64,000 nt of DNA from Acinetobacter tibetensis (lineage in GTDB: Bacteria > Pseudomonadota > Gammaproteobacteria > Pseudomonadales > Moraxellaceae): NCBI RefSeq assembly GCF_023824315.1, contig NZ_CP098732.1, forward strand, positions 868,001-932,000, in the 5' to 3' direction. The position numbers and the translations under genes are program-made. Below, one piece after another: positions 46,969-55,681 of the stretch. Each line of letters starts with the position of its first letter. The first letter of the stretch is position 1. The notes under the pieces are model-generated. The model saw only the letters and a list, made by a program, of their open reading frames with translations. It did not search any database and had not been told where the DNA came from.

Positions 46969-48177
46969 ATGCAGCAAGAAGTCGTCATTGTCGGTGGTGG
47001 AATGGTTGGGCTGAGTCTGGCACTCATGTTGGCGAAAGCAAATATTGCAGTCAAACTGCTCGAAGCCATCAAATACCCAAATTATGATGACATCAATCTT
47101 GCGCCTTACCATTCCAGTTTCGATGCACGAAACAGCGCTTTGTCTCGCCGTAGCGTGCAAATTTATCAAGAACTGGGTTTATGGAATGCCTTGCAACAAC
47201 ATGCAACACCAATTTTACAAGTACATATTACTGAAGAAGGCAGCTTTGGTAAGGCGCGTTTACTTGCAGAGCAAGAAAAAGTCGAAAGCTTTGGGCAAGT
47301 CATTGAAAATGCGTGGTTAGGGCGTGTGTTACTGACCCAAGTTCGCCAACAGCCATTGATTGAATTGATTGATGGTGTGCAGGTCACCTCACTTACCCAA
47401 GATGCAGAGCATGCTTATATTGAAGCGCGACGTGGTGAAGAACAGTTGCAACTACAAGCCAAGTTGGTGATTGCGGCCGATGGTCGAGATTCGTTCTGTC
47501 GTCAAGCTTTGGGTATTGGTGTATCTGAGCATGATTATGATCAAGTAGCGATTGTCACCACCGTACAAACTTCGAAACCGCATCAACATATTGGCTTTGA
47601 GCGTTTTAGTCCTCTTGGGCCATTGGCATTGTTACCTTTACCGGGTGAATACCGTCGTTCAGTGGTTTGGCCAGTGAAAAAGGGCACAGAGCAAGAGTGG
47701 TTGGGTGAAGAAAATGATCAACATTTCTTGGATGCTTTGCAGCAAACCTATGGTGACCGTGCTGGAAAATTCCAAAAAACAGGCAAGCGTTTTAGTTATC
47801 CATTGTCACAAGTGTTAGCAGAAAAGCAGGCAGTAGGGCGTGTAGTGCTGATGGGAAATGCGGCACATACCATTCACCCTGTTGCAGGACAAGGTTTTAA
47901 CCTATGTATGCGTGATGCTTATGTATTGCTGCGCTATTTAGAAGCGCAACAGAGTGTAGGTGCTGACCTCGGTGAGCCAAGCATGTTACTTGAATATGAA
48001 CAAGCCCGTTTAAAAGATCAGCAACGTGTAATTAAGTTCTGTGACAGTGTGGTACGAGGTTTTAGCAATCAAAATCCGATGTTGAAATTACTACGTAATA
48101 CAGGACTGATCGCTTTCGATTTAATTCCGGGTATTAAACCATTGGTGGCTACCTACGCAATGGGACTAAAAGCATGA
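46969..48177 (+). CDS. ubiH: 2-octaprenyl-6-methoxyphenol hydroxylase UbiH
   Basis: A 402-residue FAD monooxygenase of aerobic ubiquinone synthesis. The dinucleotide fold VVIVGGGMVGLSLALMLA begins at residue 5. SSFDARNSALS and IENAWLGRVLL match UbiH specifically. The second FAD motif is LMGNAAHTIHPVAGQGFNLCMRD. It probably sits in the membrane-associated Ubi complex. AAGGA precedes the ATG. Its stop overlaps the next hydroxylase start by 4 nt. In E. coli pepP lies immediately upstream. Confidence 0.92.
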   Translation: MQQEVVIVGGGMVGLSLALMLAKANIAVKLLEAIKYPNYDDINLAPYHSSFDARNSALSRRSVQIYQELGLWNALQQHATPILQVHITEEGSFGKARLLAEQEKVESFGQVIENAWLGRVLLTQVRQQPLIELIDGVQVTSLTQDAEHAYIEARRGEEQLQLQAKLVIAADGRDSFCRQALGIGVSEHDYDQVAIVTTVQTSKPHQHIGFERFSPLGPLALLPLPGEYRRSVVWPVKKGTEQEWLGEENDQHFLDALQQTYGDRAGKFQKTGKRFSYPLSQVLAEKQAVGRVVLMGNAAHTIHPVAGQGFNLCMRDAYVLLRYLEAQQSVGADLGEPSMLLEYEQARLKDQQRVIKFCDSVVRGFSNQNPMLKLLRNTGLIAFDLIPGIKPLVATYAMGLKA

Positions 48178-49406
48178 GCCAAGTTTTAGATGTCGTGATT
48201 GTTGGTGGTGGTTTGGTCGGTGGATTGACCGCCTTGTTGCTGGCTCAAGGCGGCATACAAGCCACCGTTTTAGATGCTGCACCGATTTTGGATGAGAGCA
48301 AGGTTTTAGCAGTTGCCAATTCACGTGTATTGGCGCTGAGCCAAGCGACCATTCATTTGCTCAAGACGGTAAAAGTTTGGGAGTTATTGGCACGCCAGAT
48401 GCCCTATAGTGGTATGCAGGTCTGGAATAAAAATGGCTATGGTGACATTCATTTTGGACATGCTAGCGAAAAAGCTCCATCAGCCGAGCAAGCCTTAGGT
48501 TCAATGGTCGAGCCAAGTATTTTGAATTTAGCCATTCAAAAACGCATGTTGAGTGAAGTCAAAGACTATCGAACGCAAGTCAAAGTCACGCGTGTAGAAC
48601 GTGGCGTTGGTGTTTGGCATATTCATCTAGCGGATGGCACGCAATTAACCACTAAATTGGTGATCGGTGCCGATGGTGCCAACTCTTTTGTGCGCGAACA
48701 GGCATTTATTGATCTGGATGTATTGGATTATCGTCAGGCAGGCGTGACCTGTGCCATTCGTACCGCACAGCCACATCAACATGTCGCCCGTCAAATTTTC
48801 TTAGAAACGGGTCCTTTGGCATTTTTACCGATGGCAAGCTTAAAACCAGAGCAAGATGGTCATTGGCAGTCCATAGTCTGGACTTTGCCCGATGACTATG
48901 CCGAGGAATATACTGCACTGGATGACTCTGCCTTTTTACAACTGCTGACACGTGAAAGTCAGCATATGTTGGGTGAGGTGTTAGAAGCGACACCGCGGGC
49001 GATGTTTCCGTTGAAAGCACGAGCTGCACAGCAGTATGTGACTTCAGGGCTGGCTTTGATTGGAGATGCGGCACATGTGATTCATCCTTTGGCAGGGCAA
49101 GGGGTGAATATTGGTTGTTTAGATGCTGCGGTACTGTGTGATGCCCTATTGCATGATTTCTCGCGTGGGGTGTGGGCACATGAGCAAACGTTGCAGCGCT
49201 ATGAACATGGTCGTAAAGGTCAAAATGACGCCATGATGCATAGCATGTCAGCAATTGGCTGGTTAGAAACCATAGATTTTTTTCCCATTATTTGGGCGCG
49301 TAATTTTGGCTTAAAACAAGTTGAACAACAGCCCGTATTGAAAGATGCATTTATGATACAAGCCAATGGTTTGCAGGCATTAAAAAATACCCGTTATGCA
49401 AATTAG
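48174..49406 (+). CDS. Ubiquinone FAD monooxygenase, UbiI/UbiF type
   Basis: A 410-residue paralogue of UbiH. VVIVGGGLVGGLTALLLAQ is the FAD fold, SRVLALSQATIHLLK the substrate-side loop, VIGADGANSFVR the GD-like motif and LIGDAAHVIHPLAGQGVNIGCLD the second FAD motif. The position after ubiH fits UbiI (VisC), which performs the C5 hydroxylation; a UbiF-like C6 role cannot be excluded. ATGA overlap with ubiH implies translational coupling. Confidence 0.85.
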   Translation: MSQVLDVVIVGGGLVGGLTALLLAQGGIQATVLDAAPILDESKVLAVANSRVLALSQATIHLLKTVKVWELLARQMPYSGMQVWNKNGYGDIHFGHASEKAPSAEQALGSMVEPSILNLAIQKRMLSEVKDYRTQVKVTRVERGVGVWHIHLADGTQLTTKLVIGADGANSFVREQAFIDLDVLDYRQAGVTCAIRTAQPHQHVARQIFLETGPLAFLPMASLKPEQDGHWQSIVWTLPDDYAEEYTALDDSAFLQLLTRESQHMLGEVLEATPRAMFPLKARAAQQYVTSGLALIGDAAHVIHPLAGQGVNIGCLDAAVLCDALLHDFSRGVWAHEQTLQRYEHGRKGQNDAMMHSMSAIGWLETIDFFPIIWARNFGLKQVEQQPVLKDAFMIQANGLQALKNTRYAN

Positions 49407-49580
49407 GTTTAAACAGATAGTTTTTAGGCATTTAGTTAAATCTGATTACGAATTTGATTAAAAAAGATACGATTTTTTTGCATTAAGTACTATGCGAAAG
49501 TGATTTAGATTGATAAATTTCATCGTAATTCGAAATCGATTCGAAACGAAGTATTTGGAAGTCATTGTGGGGAGATTAAG

Positions 49581-49829
49581 ATGACGGATATGAATGATTA
49601 TGATGATGCGGAAGACTCAGTTGTAGATGAGGATGAAGCAAATGCTGCCGAAAAAGGTGCATCAGATGACGTAGAAGGTGCTTCTGATGGTGATCTTGCT
49701 GAGGCAGAAACATTAACCGTGACTGCAAAGAAGAAGCAACGTGAAGCTTTAGAGGATGAAGTGGCTGCATTCTTGGCGCGTGGTGGACGTATTACTGAAG
49801 TTCCACCAGATGAGTCTGCACACGACTAA
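49581..49829 (+). CDS. SutA-like RNA polymerase-associated regulator
   Basis: An 82-residue very acidic protein. The first 45 residues are mostly Asp, Glu, Ala and Gly, likely disordered. The C-terminal KKKQREALEDEVAAFLARGGRITEVPPDES resembles the conserved KQKERDALAKAMEEFLSRGG helix and tail of Pseudomonas SutA, which binds RNA polymerase beta and raises transcription during slow growth. GGGGAG precedes the ATG. It is a lone gene between ubi genes and rsmI with its own terminator. Confidence 0.75.
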   Translation: MTDMNDYDDAEDSVVDEDEANAAEKGASDDVEGASDGDLAEAETLTVTAKKKQREALEDEVAAFLARGGRITEVPPDESAHD

Positions 49830-49840
49830 CCTAGCAGTAT

Positions 49841-49869
49841 AAAAAACCACTCATGAGAGTGGTTTTTTT
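49841..49869. terminator. Bidirectional terminator
   Basis: AAAAAACCACTC-ATGA-GAGTGGTTTTTTT between convergent genes. Confidence 0.92.
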
Positions 49870-49895
49870 ATTTGTTCAGCACTCAAGCTTCAGTT

Positions 49896-50732
49896 TTACT
49901 GCGCAGTCAACTCTAAGGCACGTTGATAAGCCACTTTTTTCTTAATGCCAGTTAAGTCCGCAGCCAGTTGTGATGCAGCTTTGACTGATAAATCCTGTAA
50001 AAGACGTGTGAGAAGTTGGTCTAATTTCTCTTGTTCCATGTCTTTTTCTTGAGTTGCACCACCGACCACCAACACGATTTCACCTTTTTGTTGGTTATGG
50101 TCAGACTCAATAAATTGAACTAATTCACCCAAAGTCATTTTGCGAATGGTTTCAAAGGTTTTGGTAATTTCTCGAGCAAAACCTACTGGGCGGTCTGCAC
50201 CAAATACTTCAGCCATGTTTTTTACAGATTCTAAAATTCGATGAGGTGCTTCATAAAAAATTAGAGTTTGAGTTTCGTCTTTCAACTTTTCAAGTTGCAA
50301 TAAACGTTGTGAAGCTTTAGAGGATAAAAAACCTTCGAAACTAAAACGGTCACTTGGCAAACCCACGCTACTTAAGGCAGCAATTGCGGCACATGCACCC
50401 GGAACTGGAATCACACGAATGCCATGTTCTTGGGCTGCACGGACCAGTTTGAACCCAGGATCACTAATTAAAGGGGTGCCTGCATCACTAATCAATGCCA
50501 TATTTTCGCCTTTTAACAGACGTTGCACTAACATATCAATTTTGTTGCTTTCATTGTGGTCGTGGCAGGCAGTCAGCGGTGTTGAAATATTAAAATGCTT
50601 GAGTAATTGTGCCGATGTACGTGTATCTTCGGCTGCAATAATACTCACTGATTTTAGGGTATCAATGGCGCGAAAAGTCATATCATCTAAGTGCCCGATA
50701 GGGGTTGCTACAACAAATAACTGAGCACTCAT
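49896..50732 (-). CDS. rsmI: 16S rRNA (cytidine-1402) 2'-O-methyltransferase RsmI
   Basis: A 278-residue tetrapyrrole-methylase-fold enzyme that methylates C1402 of 16S rRNA in the ribosomal decoding centre. LFVVATPIGHLDDMTFRAIDTLKSV, IAAEDTRTSAQLLKHF, ALISDAGTPLISDPGFKLVR and FYEAPHRI are all diagnostic. I choose the ATG at 50732 (MSAQLF), with GGAG 9 nt upstream. Divergent yraN and a dolP-like gene nearby keep part of the E. coli rsmI-yraN-dolP neighbourhood. Confidence 0.95.
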   Translation of the reverse strand: MSAQLFVVATPIGHLDDMTFRAIDTLKSVSIIAAEDTRTSAQLLKHFNISTPLTACHDHNESNKIDMLVQRLLKGENMALISDAGTPLISDPGFKLVRAAQEHGIRVIPVPGACAAIAALSSVGLPSDRFSFEGFLSSKASQRLLQLEKLKDETQTLIFYEAPHRILESVKNMAEVFGADRPVGFAREITKTFETIRKMTLGELVQFIESDHNQQKGEIVLVVGGATQEKDMEQEKLDQLLTRLLQDLSVKAASQLAADLTGIKKKVAYQRALELTAQ

Positions 50733-51074
50733 GTGAAGTCTCCATGCCAAAAATAGAATTAAGAAAAGAATGACGCGATGTAAGTGATATGGGAGTTAGG
50801 GTCCCAAAACGCGTGAGAATACTTGCATTCTACCTGAATCCACTGCTCAGACGCGAATTAGATTCTATAGGGCTACTAGATAAAATATGCGCTTAAGGTG
50901 TGGTATAACGTTGCCGATGAGTGTATTTAAAAAAATGATTAAAATTTACAAGTTTGCATTTACTAAATTTACGAGGTGTATTTGAGATTAGATCTATGCT
51001 TGCACTAGAATAAACATATATAAAAAAGCTTGGTATTCATTGCATTACAACAAGAAATGAGTGGGTTTTACTGA
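50733..51074. other. Divergent intergenic region rsmI/yraN
   Basis: About 340 bases with no supported gene. I looked for RNase P RNA, often found near rsmI, but its conserved AGGAAAGTCC core is absent. Confidence 0.5.
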
Positions 51075-51515
51075 ATGGAAGAAAAATTGAAGCTTAAAAC
51101 AACATCACAAGCTTTGGGGGATTGGGCAGAACAACAAGCTTTAATCCTTTTGCAACAGCAGGGCTTTCAGCTTGTGCAAAGAAATTATCATAGCCGATAT
51201 GGTGAGCTAGATTTGGTGGTGCAACACGGCGAAGAATTACTTTTGGTTGAAGTGAAGGCACGTGCTTTGACCCGTTATGCACATGCCAATGAAGTGGTGT
51301 CACTTTCAAAACAGCGCAAACTCATCAAAACAGCGTTGTGTTTTCTGAATGAATATCCTGAATTTCAGCAGTTCTATTGTCGATTTGATGTAATTTGTTT
51401 TGATTTCTATCAACAATTTGCAAAAACAGTACAGTATGACTTTTCAAGTTTCACTTATGATCTGCAATGGATAGAAAATGCTTTTACTTTTGATTCAGAG
51501 TTCATTAATCTTTGA
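51075..51515 (+). CDS. yraN: UPF0102 family protein YraN
   Basis: A 146-residue protein with a predicted restriction-endonuclease-like fold. [37 protein letters not shown] and [10 protein letters not shown] give the D...ExK nuclease core. The biological role of the family is unknown. ATG at 51075 starts MEEKLKLK. The dolP-like gene follows about 60 nt later on the same strand. Confidence 0.9.
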   Translation: MEEKLKLKTTSQALGDWAEQQALILLQQQGFQLVQRNYHSRYGELDLVVQHGEELLLVEVKARALTRYAHANEVVSLSKQRKLIKTALCFLNEYPEFQQFYCRFDVICFDFYQQFAKTVQYDFSSFTYDLQWIENAFTFDSEFINL

Positions 51516-51575
51516 AGGAGCAGAAAGCATTAATGTTATAAAAAAATGAATGAAATAAGTGAGGAGTCTTGCTGA

Positions 51576-52271
51576 GTGTTGAATCGTATTGCAATGACAG
51601 TGCTTTGTGTCGCAGGTCTAAGTTTATCGGGCTGTGCGAGTTTTATTTCAGGTGGTACAGGGACTGCACCCGTTGGAACTGAAAGTGGGGTACGCTCACT
51701 TGGTCAGGTATTTATTGATTCCTCAATTGAACGTACAGCGAACATTAATTTATATAAATTAGATTCTCGTTTTAAACAGTCGCGCATCAATATTGAAAGT
51801 TTTTATGGTAATGTTTTATTGACAGGGCAAGTCCCAGATCAGCATTTAAAACAACTGGCTGAAGACAATGTTCGTGCGATGAGTGACGTAAAAAATGTGC
51901 ATAATTTTATTACCGTGGGTGATAAAATTGGATATAACACCATCATGCAGGATGCTTCTGCAACAGCAAATACTCGTGGCTTGATTATGAAAGCACCAGT
52001 GGTGGCTGATAGTAAACTCCGTGTACATACAGAGGATGGTGTGTTGTACGTGATGGGGCGTTTGAATAATGCTGAAATCAATGATTTAAACAACGTGTTA
52101 CAGCAAGTGGGTAATGTAACTAAAATCGTGACATTGGTTGATAATGTCGATCAAGGACAGAAGTCGATAAATTCTAGTTTTGTAAGCCCAGTCGCAAGCA
52201 ATGCGCAGCCTGAAGTTCAAACGCCTGTAGCTATTGACCCAGATCAGGTAGAACCGACGAATGTTCAATAA
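51576..52271 (+). CDS. dolP: BON-domain outer-membrane lipoprotein, DolP-like
   Basis: A 231-residue lipoprotein. The signal ends in the lipobox SLSGC near residue 19. Two BON domains follow (residues about 48-115, with ESFYGNVLLTGQVPDQ, and 125-190, with VHTEDGVLYVMGRLNN), as in E. coli DolP (YraP), which supports outer-membrane integrity. A Pro/Gln-rich tail extends beyond. The start is GTG at 51576 with GAGGAG 9 nt upstream. Its 3' end overlaps the esterase gene by 11 nt. Confidence 0.87.
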   Translation: MLNRIAMTVLCVAGLSLSGCASFISGGTGTAPVGTESGVRSLGQVFIDSSIERTANINLYKLDSRFKQSRINIESFYGNVLLTGQVPDQHLKQLAEDNVRAMSDVKNVHNFITVGDKIGYNTIMQDASATANTRGLIMKAPVVADSKLRVHTEDGVLYVMGRLNNAEINDLNNVLQQVGNVTKIVTLVDNVDQGQKSINSSFVSPVASNAQPEVQTPVAIDPDQVEPTNVQ

Positions 52272-53145
52272 ATCCGAATATTGGATTAAACAGTTAAATG
52301 ACACCGTGGGTAATGCGAAAGATTTTATTCGAGACTTTCGCATCTACGATGTTGGTAGTTATGCATTAAATCAACTCACACCGCGTGAGGGATATACACT
52401 GCATGAAAATATTGCGTATGGTTTAAAGGCACGGCATCGTCTTGATTTATTCAAAACGCATAAACCACAGTTGAATCAACCTTTAATTATCTTTGTGCAT
52501 GGTGGTGCTTGGACCCATGGCGATAAAAGTTCATACCGCTTTGTGGGTGAAGCTTTTGCCCGTGAAGGTTATGACGTGGCAGTAATCAACTATCATCTTG
52601 CGCCACAGTATATTTTCCCGAGCTATGTAGACGATTTAACCCTTGCACTCAACTTTTTGAGTCTGCATCAGCAAAAGCTGGCTATTCGCACCGACAATGT
52701 TGTACTTATGGGACATTCGGCTGGGGCATTTAATGTCATGTCGGCGGTGTATCATCCGCAGCAGTATGAATTGCAATGTCGTGTGCAAATCCGTGCCATT
52801 ATTGGGGTAGCAGGTCCATATCATTTTGATTATAAAGGGGATCCGCTGTGTGCCGAGGCATTTGATCAAAGTGTTCCTTTTCAGCAGGTCATGCCATATT
52901 ATTTTGTGGCATCGAATAGCATTAAGCATTATTTGCTGATGGCAGAAAATGACCAGATTGTGGGACACAACAATACTGAAGATTTTGACCGAGTATTGAA
53001 AGAAAAAGGCAATCACAGCAAAATGATTGTGATTCCGCGCACAGGGCATATTACTGTGATGGGATCGGTATCGAGTTTATTCAACCGTTATTTTGAAACC
53101 AAAGAGCAGATTTTGATTTCCCTTGAGGAAGCCTTAAAGCCATAG
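52261..53145 (+). CDS. Alpha/beta hydrolase, esterase-like
   Basis: A 294-residue hydrolase of the hormone-sensitive-lipase/carboxylesterase type. FVHGGAWTHGDKSS supplies the oxyanion hole, VVLMGHSAGAFNVMS the nucleophilic serine elbow, and IPRTGHIT the catalytic histidine. No signal peptide is visible. Translation starts inside the preceding lipoprotein gene, indicating coupling. Its 3' end overlaps the convergent nudC by 12 nt. The natural ester is unknown. Confidence 0.85.
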   Translation: MFNKSEYWIKQLNDTVGNAKDFIRDFRIYDVGSYALNQLTPREGYTLHENIAYGLKARHRLDLFKTHKPQLNQPLIIFVHGGAWTHGDKSSYRFVGEAFAREGYDVAVINYHLAPQYIFPSYVDDLTLALNFLSLHQQKLAIRTDNVVLMGHSAGAFNVMSAVYHPQQYELQCRVQIRAIIGVAGPYHFDYKGDPLCAEAFDQSVPFQQVMPYYFVASNSIKHYLLMAENDQIVGHNNTEDFDRVLKEKGNHSKMIVIPRTGHITVMGSVSSLFNRYFETKEQILISLEEALKP

Positions 53146-53907
53146 ATGGGTGTCATCGGCCACTGGATGCCCTTGTGTCACATGCATAATCATGGCATGT
53201 GCAATACTTCCTTTGAAGGGAATTTGAGGGAGTTGGTCAAATTTGAAAAATTGCGCATCACTGATTTCTTCTTGTTGTAATTCAATATCACCCGCAGCAT
53301 ATTCAGCACGGAAGGCAATCATTAAATTACTTGGGAAGGGCCATGGTTGGCTCGCTAAATATTGAATATTTTTGAGTTTTACGCCGACTTCTTCTTCAGT
53401 TTCACGACGTACAGCATCTTCTAGAGTTTCACCGACTTCAACAAACCCTGCAATCAGACCATACATATTGTTGGTGTTTTTGGCATTTTTCGCTAAAAGA
53501 ATTTCATCTTCCCCGCGTGTAATTACCGTAATAACACAGGGTTGCACCCGTGGATATTGATGATAATGGCAAGCAGGGCAGATCATGGCATATTCAGTTG
53601 CATGAACCTGTGTTTCATGTCCGCAATGACTACAGAACTTATGGTTGCGACGCCATTCTAAGAGCTGCATGGCACGACTGGCTTGTTCAAACTGCTTGGT
53701 GGTCCATTGAGTCAAAAGTTGTCGAATGGGCACCAATTGTAGTCCACTCGGAATATTTTCATGGGCTTGTAGATCACGGGCAATGACAGTATTGCCCGTG
53801 TGTAAGTGTAGATCACTTGCCAAGCGCTCAACTTTAGGCAGTTGTAGATGTTCATCAACCAGTAGTTGTTGTTGATGAAAAATATAGGCAAGTGATAATT
53901 CTGACAT
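53134..53907 (-). CDS. nudC: NAD(+) diphosphatase / RNA decapping hydrolase NudC
   Basis: A 257-residue Nudix enzyme that cleaves NAD(H) and removes NAD caps from RNA. A zinc ribbon, CSHCGHETQ and CPACHYHQYPRVQP, is followed by the Nudix box GFVEVGETLEDAVRRETEEEVGV. The NADH-specific SQPWPFP motif lies just after. The start shares one base with the upstream gene's stop (TAATG), so the two are coupled. Confidence 0.95.
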   Translation of the reverse strand: MSELSLAYIFHQQQLLVDEHLQLPKVERLASDLHLHTGNTVIARDLQAHENIPSGLQLVPIRQLLTQWTTKQFEQASRAMQLLEWRRNHKFCSHCGHETQVHATEYAMICPACHYHQYPRVQPCVITVITRGEDEILLAKNAKNTNNMYGLIAGFVEVGETLEDAVRRETEEEVGVKLKNIQYLASQPWPFPSNLMIAFRAEYAAGDIELQQEEISDAQFFKFDQLPQIPFKGSIAHAMIMHVTQGHPVADDTHLWL

Positions 53908-55556
53908 TAGGCGACTACTTCGGCATTAAGTTTTTTACTGCTGCTCAATGCTACATCAAACATCGAATGCAATACAGGCTGTTTATTCTTCAAATTATCA
54001 ATCATCATTTCGGCACTCGCGAGAGTATCTAAAATGTAGTTGATTTCTTGTTCAGATATACTGCTTGAAGCTTCAATTTTTTGTTGCACAAATTGCGCAG
54101 CATTTTTTAATGCCTGCTGACCTTCATTGGCATTAAGAAAGAGTAAAGCACCGCTGATTTCACTCAGTTGTGTAGACAAATTACCTAAAGCACCCAAGAA
54201 TTGATCTTGAAGATACTGAACTAACGCAGTAGCAGCGTGATCAACCAATATTTTAGTTTCATTCAGTAAAGCATCATGGGCTTCATCTAGACGATCTAGA
54301 GAAACATTCAAGTTATTCACACGATGTTGTAAGCGATTTGAAGTATGGTGACGTTCTAATACCCCAATCGAATTCATGGCAGATAAAATGCTTTTCATTA
54401 ATTGCTGAGCAAAGTTTTCGTCTTTTAACACATCACTTTGATTCAGCACTTCAACCTGACGTGATAAGTCTTGGTATGCTTCATTCAAATTCAAGACTTT
54501 GAATATATTGGCCAATTCCTTAATTTTTGCCTGTAATTCTTGCGTTTTTTCAGGCGACATGGTTTGGTAGTTATATTCAATTTCATTGCGGATTTGTGCC
54601 ATTTCACTGGTCACAAGTTCGCTAATGGTGTGCATGGTATTGAAATCTGGACCATAAAGATGACGACTAAACACTTGGAGTTGAGTGTCTGTTAAGGCAT
54701 CTTCCCCAATATTTAACTGATCACGGATACTTTGAGCTGTCTCATCTTCTTGGCTAATACATAAACTGAGAATATTAGATAAATCGTTCAGGCTAGCATT
54801 GAAGTTTTCTGGTGCTTGGAAAAAAGCAGCCATATTACGTTCTATATCAATCAGGCTACGTAAACGCGCATCTGTGAACAGCAGATTATCAATTTGATTA
54901 AATGCCACATGAACCAGTCCCCAGTATTGTTGACTTGGTAATTGGTTAGCTAAGCCTGCTAAATAGGTACCCACAATGCGAATTGCTTGCAAATCGAGTT
55001 CTGTTTCTTGCTGCTGGAGCAATTTGTTCAAGGCAAGTTTATATAAGCGGTGCACATACTCGGACTTTTCTAGGGTCGGAATATGAGGTAACTGGAAGTT
55101 TGGTTCTATACAGTTCAGCAGTGATTCAAGATGCTGACCTTCATGCGTCAGTGGTTTACCCAAAGCCAGTTCTAAGCGATTTAAAGTATCGAGTAGAAAT
55201 TGAGGAATTTTGACTTCACGCAGGCAGATAAACTCAATATAGCGTTTTAGCATGGTCGTGCCTTCACTGAGCGCGATCACGTCCTGTGTGTTGATATTTT
55301 CAGGATTTGCCATAATCTTGCGCATGAGTTCAGCAGCGTATTGAGCAATTTGTCCTAAGTTTGGCATATCAATTAAGACTAAAACTTGAGCACATTGTTC
55401 AAATTGATTCAGCGCATCATCAATACCAAACGGTAGAGTATGATCCTCTGCTAAGGTACTGACGGCAGACTCAACTAACTTGATCGAGTTATCAACCTCA
55501 TTTTTTATTATCAGTAAGGCCGTAGGATCAAAATGAATAGAGGTTTGGTAAGACAT
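53907..55556 (-). CDS. Hpt-like helical protein similar to ChpA N-terminal region
   Basis: A 549-residue, almost entirely helical soluble protein. Several repeats of about 100-130 residues of the form LINQFEQCAQVLVLIDMPNLGQIAQYAAELMRKI resemble the Hpt/degenerate-Hpt modules of ChpA, the type IV pilus chemosensory kinase. There is no histidine-kinase, CheW or receiver domain. It precedes nudC with a TAATG junction. The function is uncertain; it may be a free-standing fragment of a ChpA-type sensor or an unrelated scaffold. Confidence 0.6.
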   Translation of the reverse strand: MSYQTSIHFDPTALLIIKNEVDNSIKLVESAVSTLAEDHTLPFGIDDALNQFEQCAQVLVLIDMPNLGQIAQYAAELMRKIMANPENINTQDVIALSEGTTMLKRYIEFICLREVKIPQFLLDTLNRLELALGKPLTHEGQHLESLLNCIEPNFQLPHIPTLEKSEYVHRLYKLALNKLLQQQETELDLQAIRIVGTYLAGLANQLPSQQYWGLVHVAFNQIDNLLFTDARLRSLIDIERNMAAFFQAPENFNASLNDLSNILSLCISQEDETAQSIRDQLNIGEDALTDTQLQVFSRHLYGPDFNTMHTISELVTSEMAQIRNEIEYNYQTMSPEKTQELQAKIKELANIFKVLNLNEAYQDLSRQVEVLNQSDVLKDENFAQQLMKSILSAMNSIGVLERHHTSNRLQHRVNNLNVSLDRLDEAHDALLNETKILVDHAATALVQYLQDQFLGALGNLSTQLSEISGALLFLNANEGQQALKNAAQFVQQKIEASSSISEQEINYILDTLASAEMMIDNLKNKQPVLHSMFDVALSSSKKLNAEVVA

Positions 55557-55681
55557 TTATCTGCACCTTTCCTAGTGTATTATCTGTTTATGTTTGGCTG
55601 AGTTAGAGCGTTATTTCTTGTATTTAACTATAACTGATGTCCCCAAAGTTTAAATACAAAAAATAACAGAATCTGTAGAAA

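Noticed and set aside
48706..49254. Minus-strand frame of 182 codons inside the second ubi hydroxylase gene
   Set aside because: It is a shadow of a well-supported FAD monooxygenase on the plus strand, with low-complexity His-rich translation.
50733..51074. Possible RNase P RNA between rsmI and yraN
   Set aside because: The conserved core sequences of RNase P RNA are not present.
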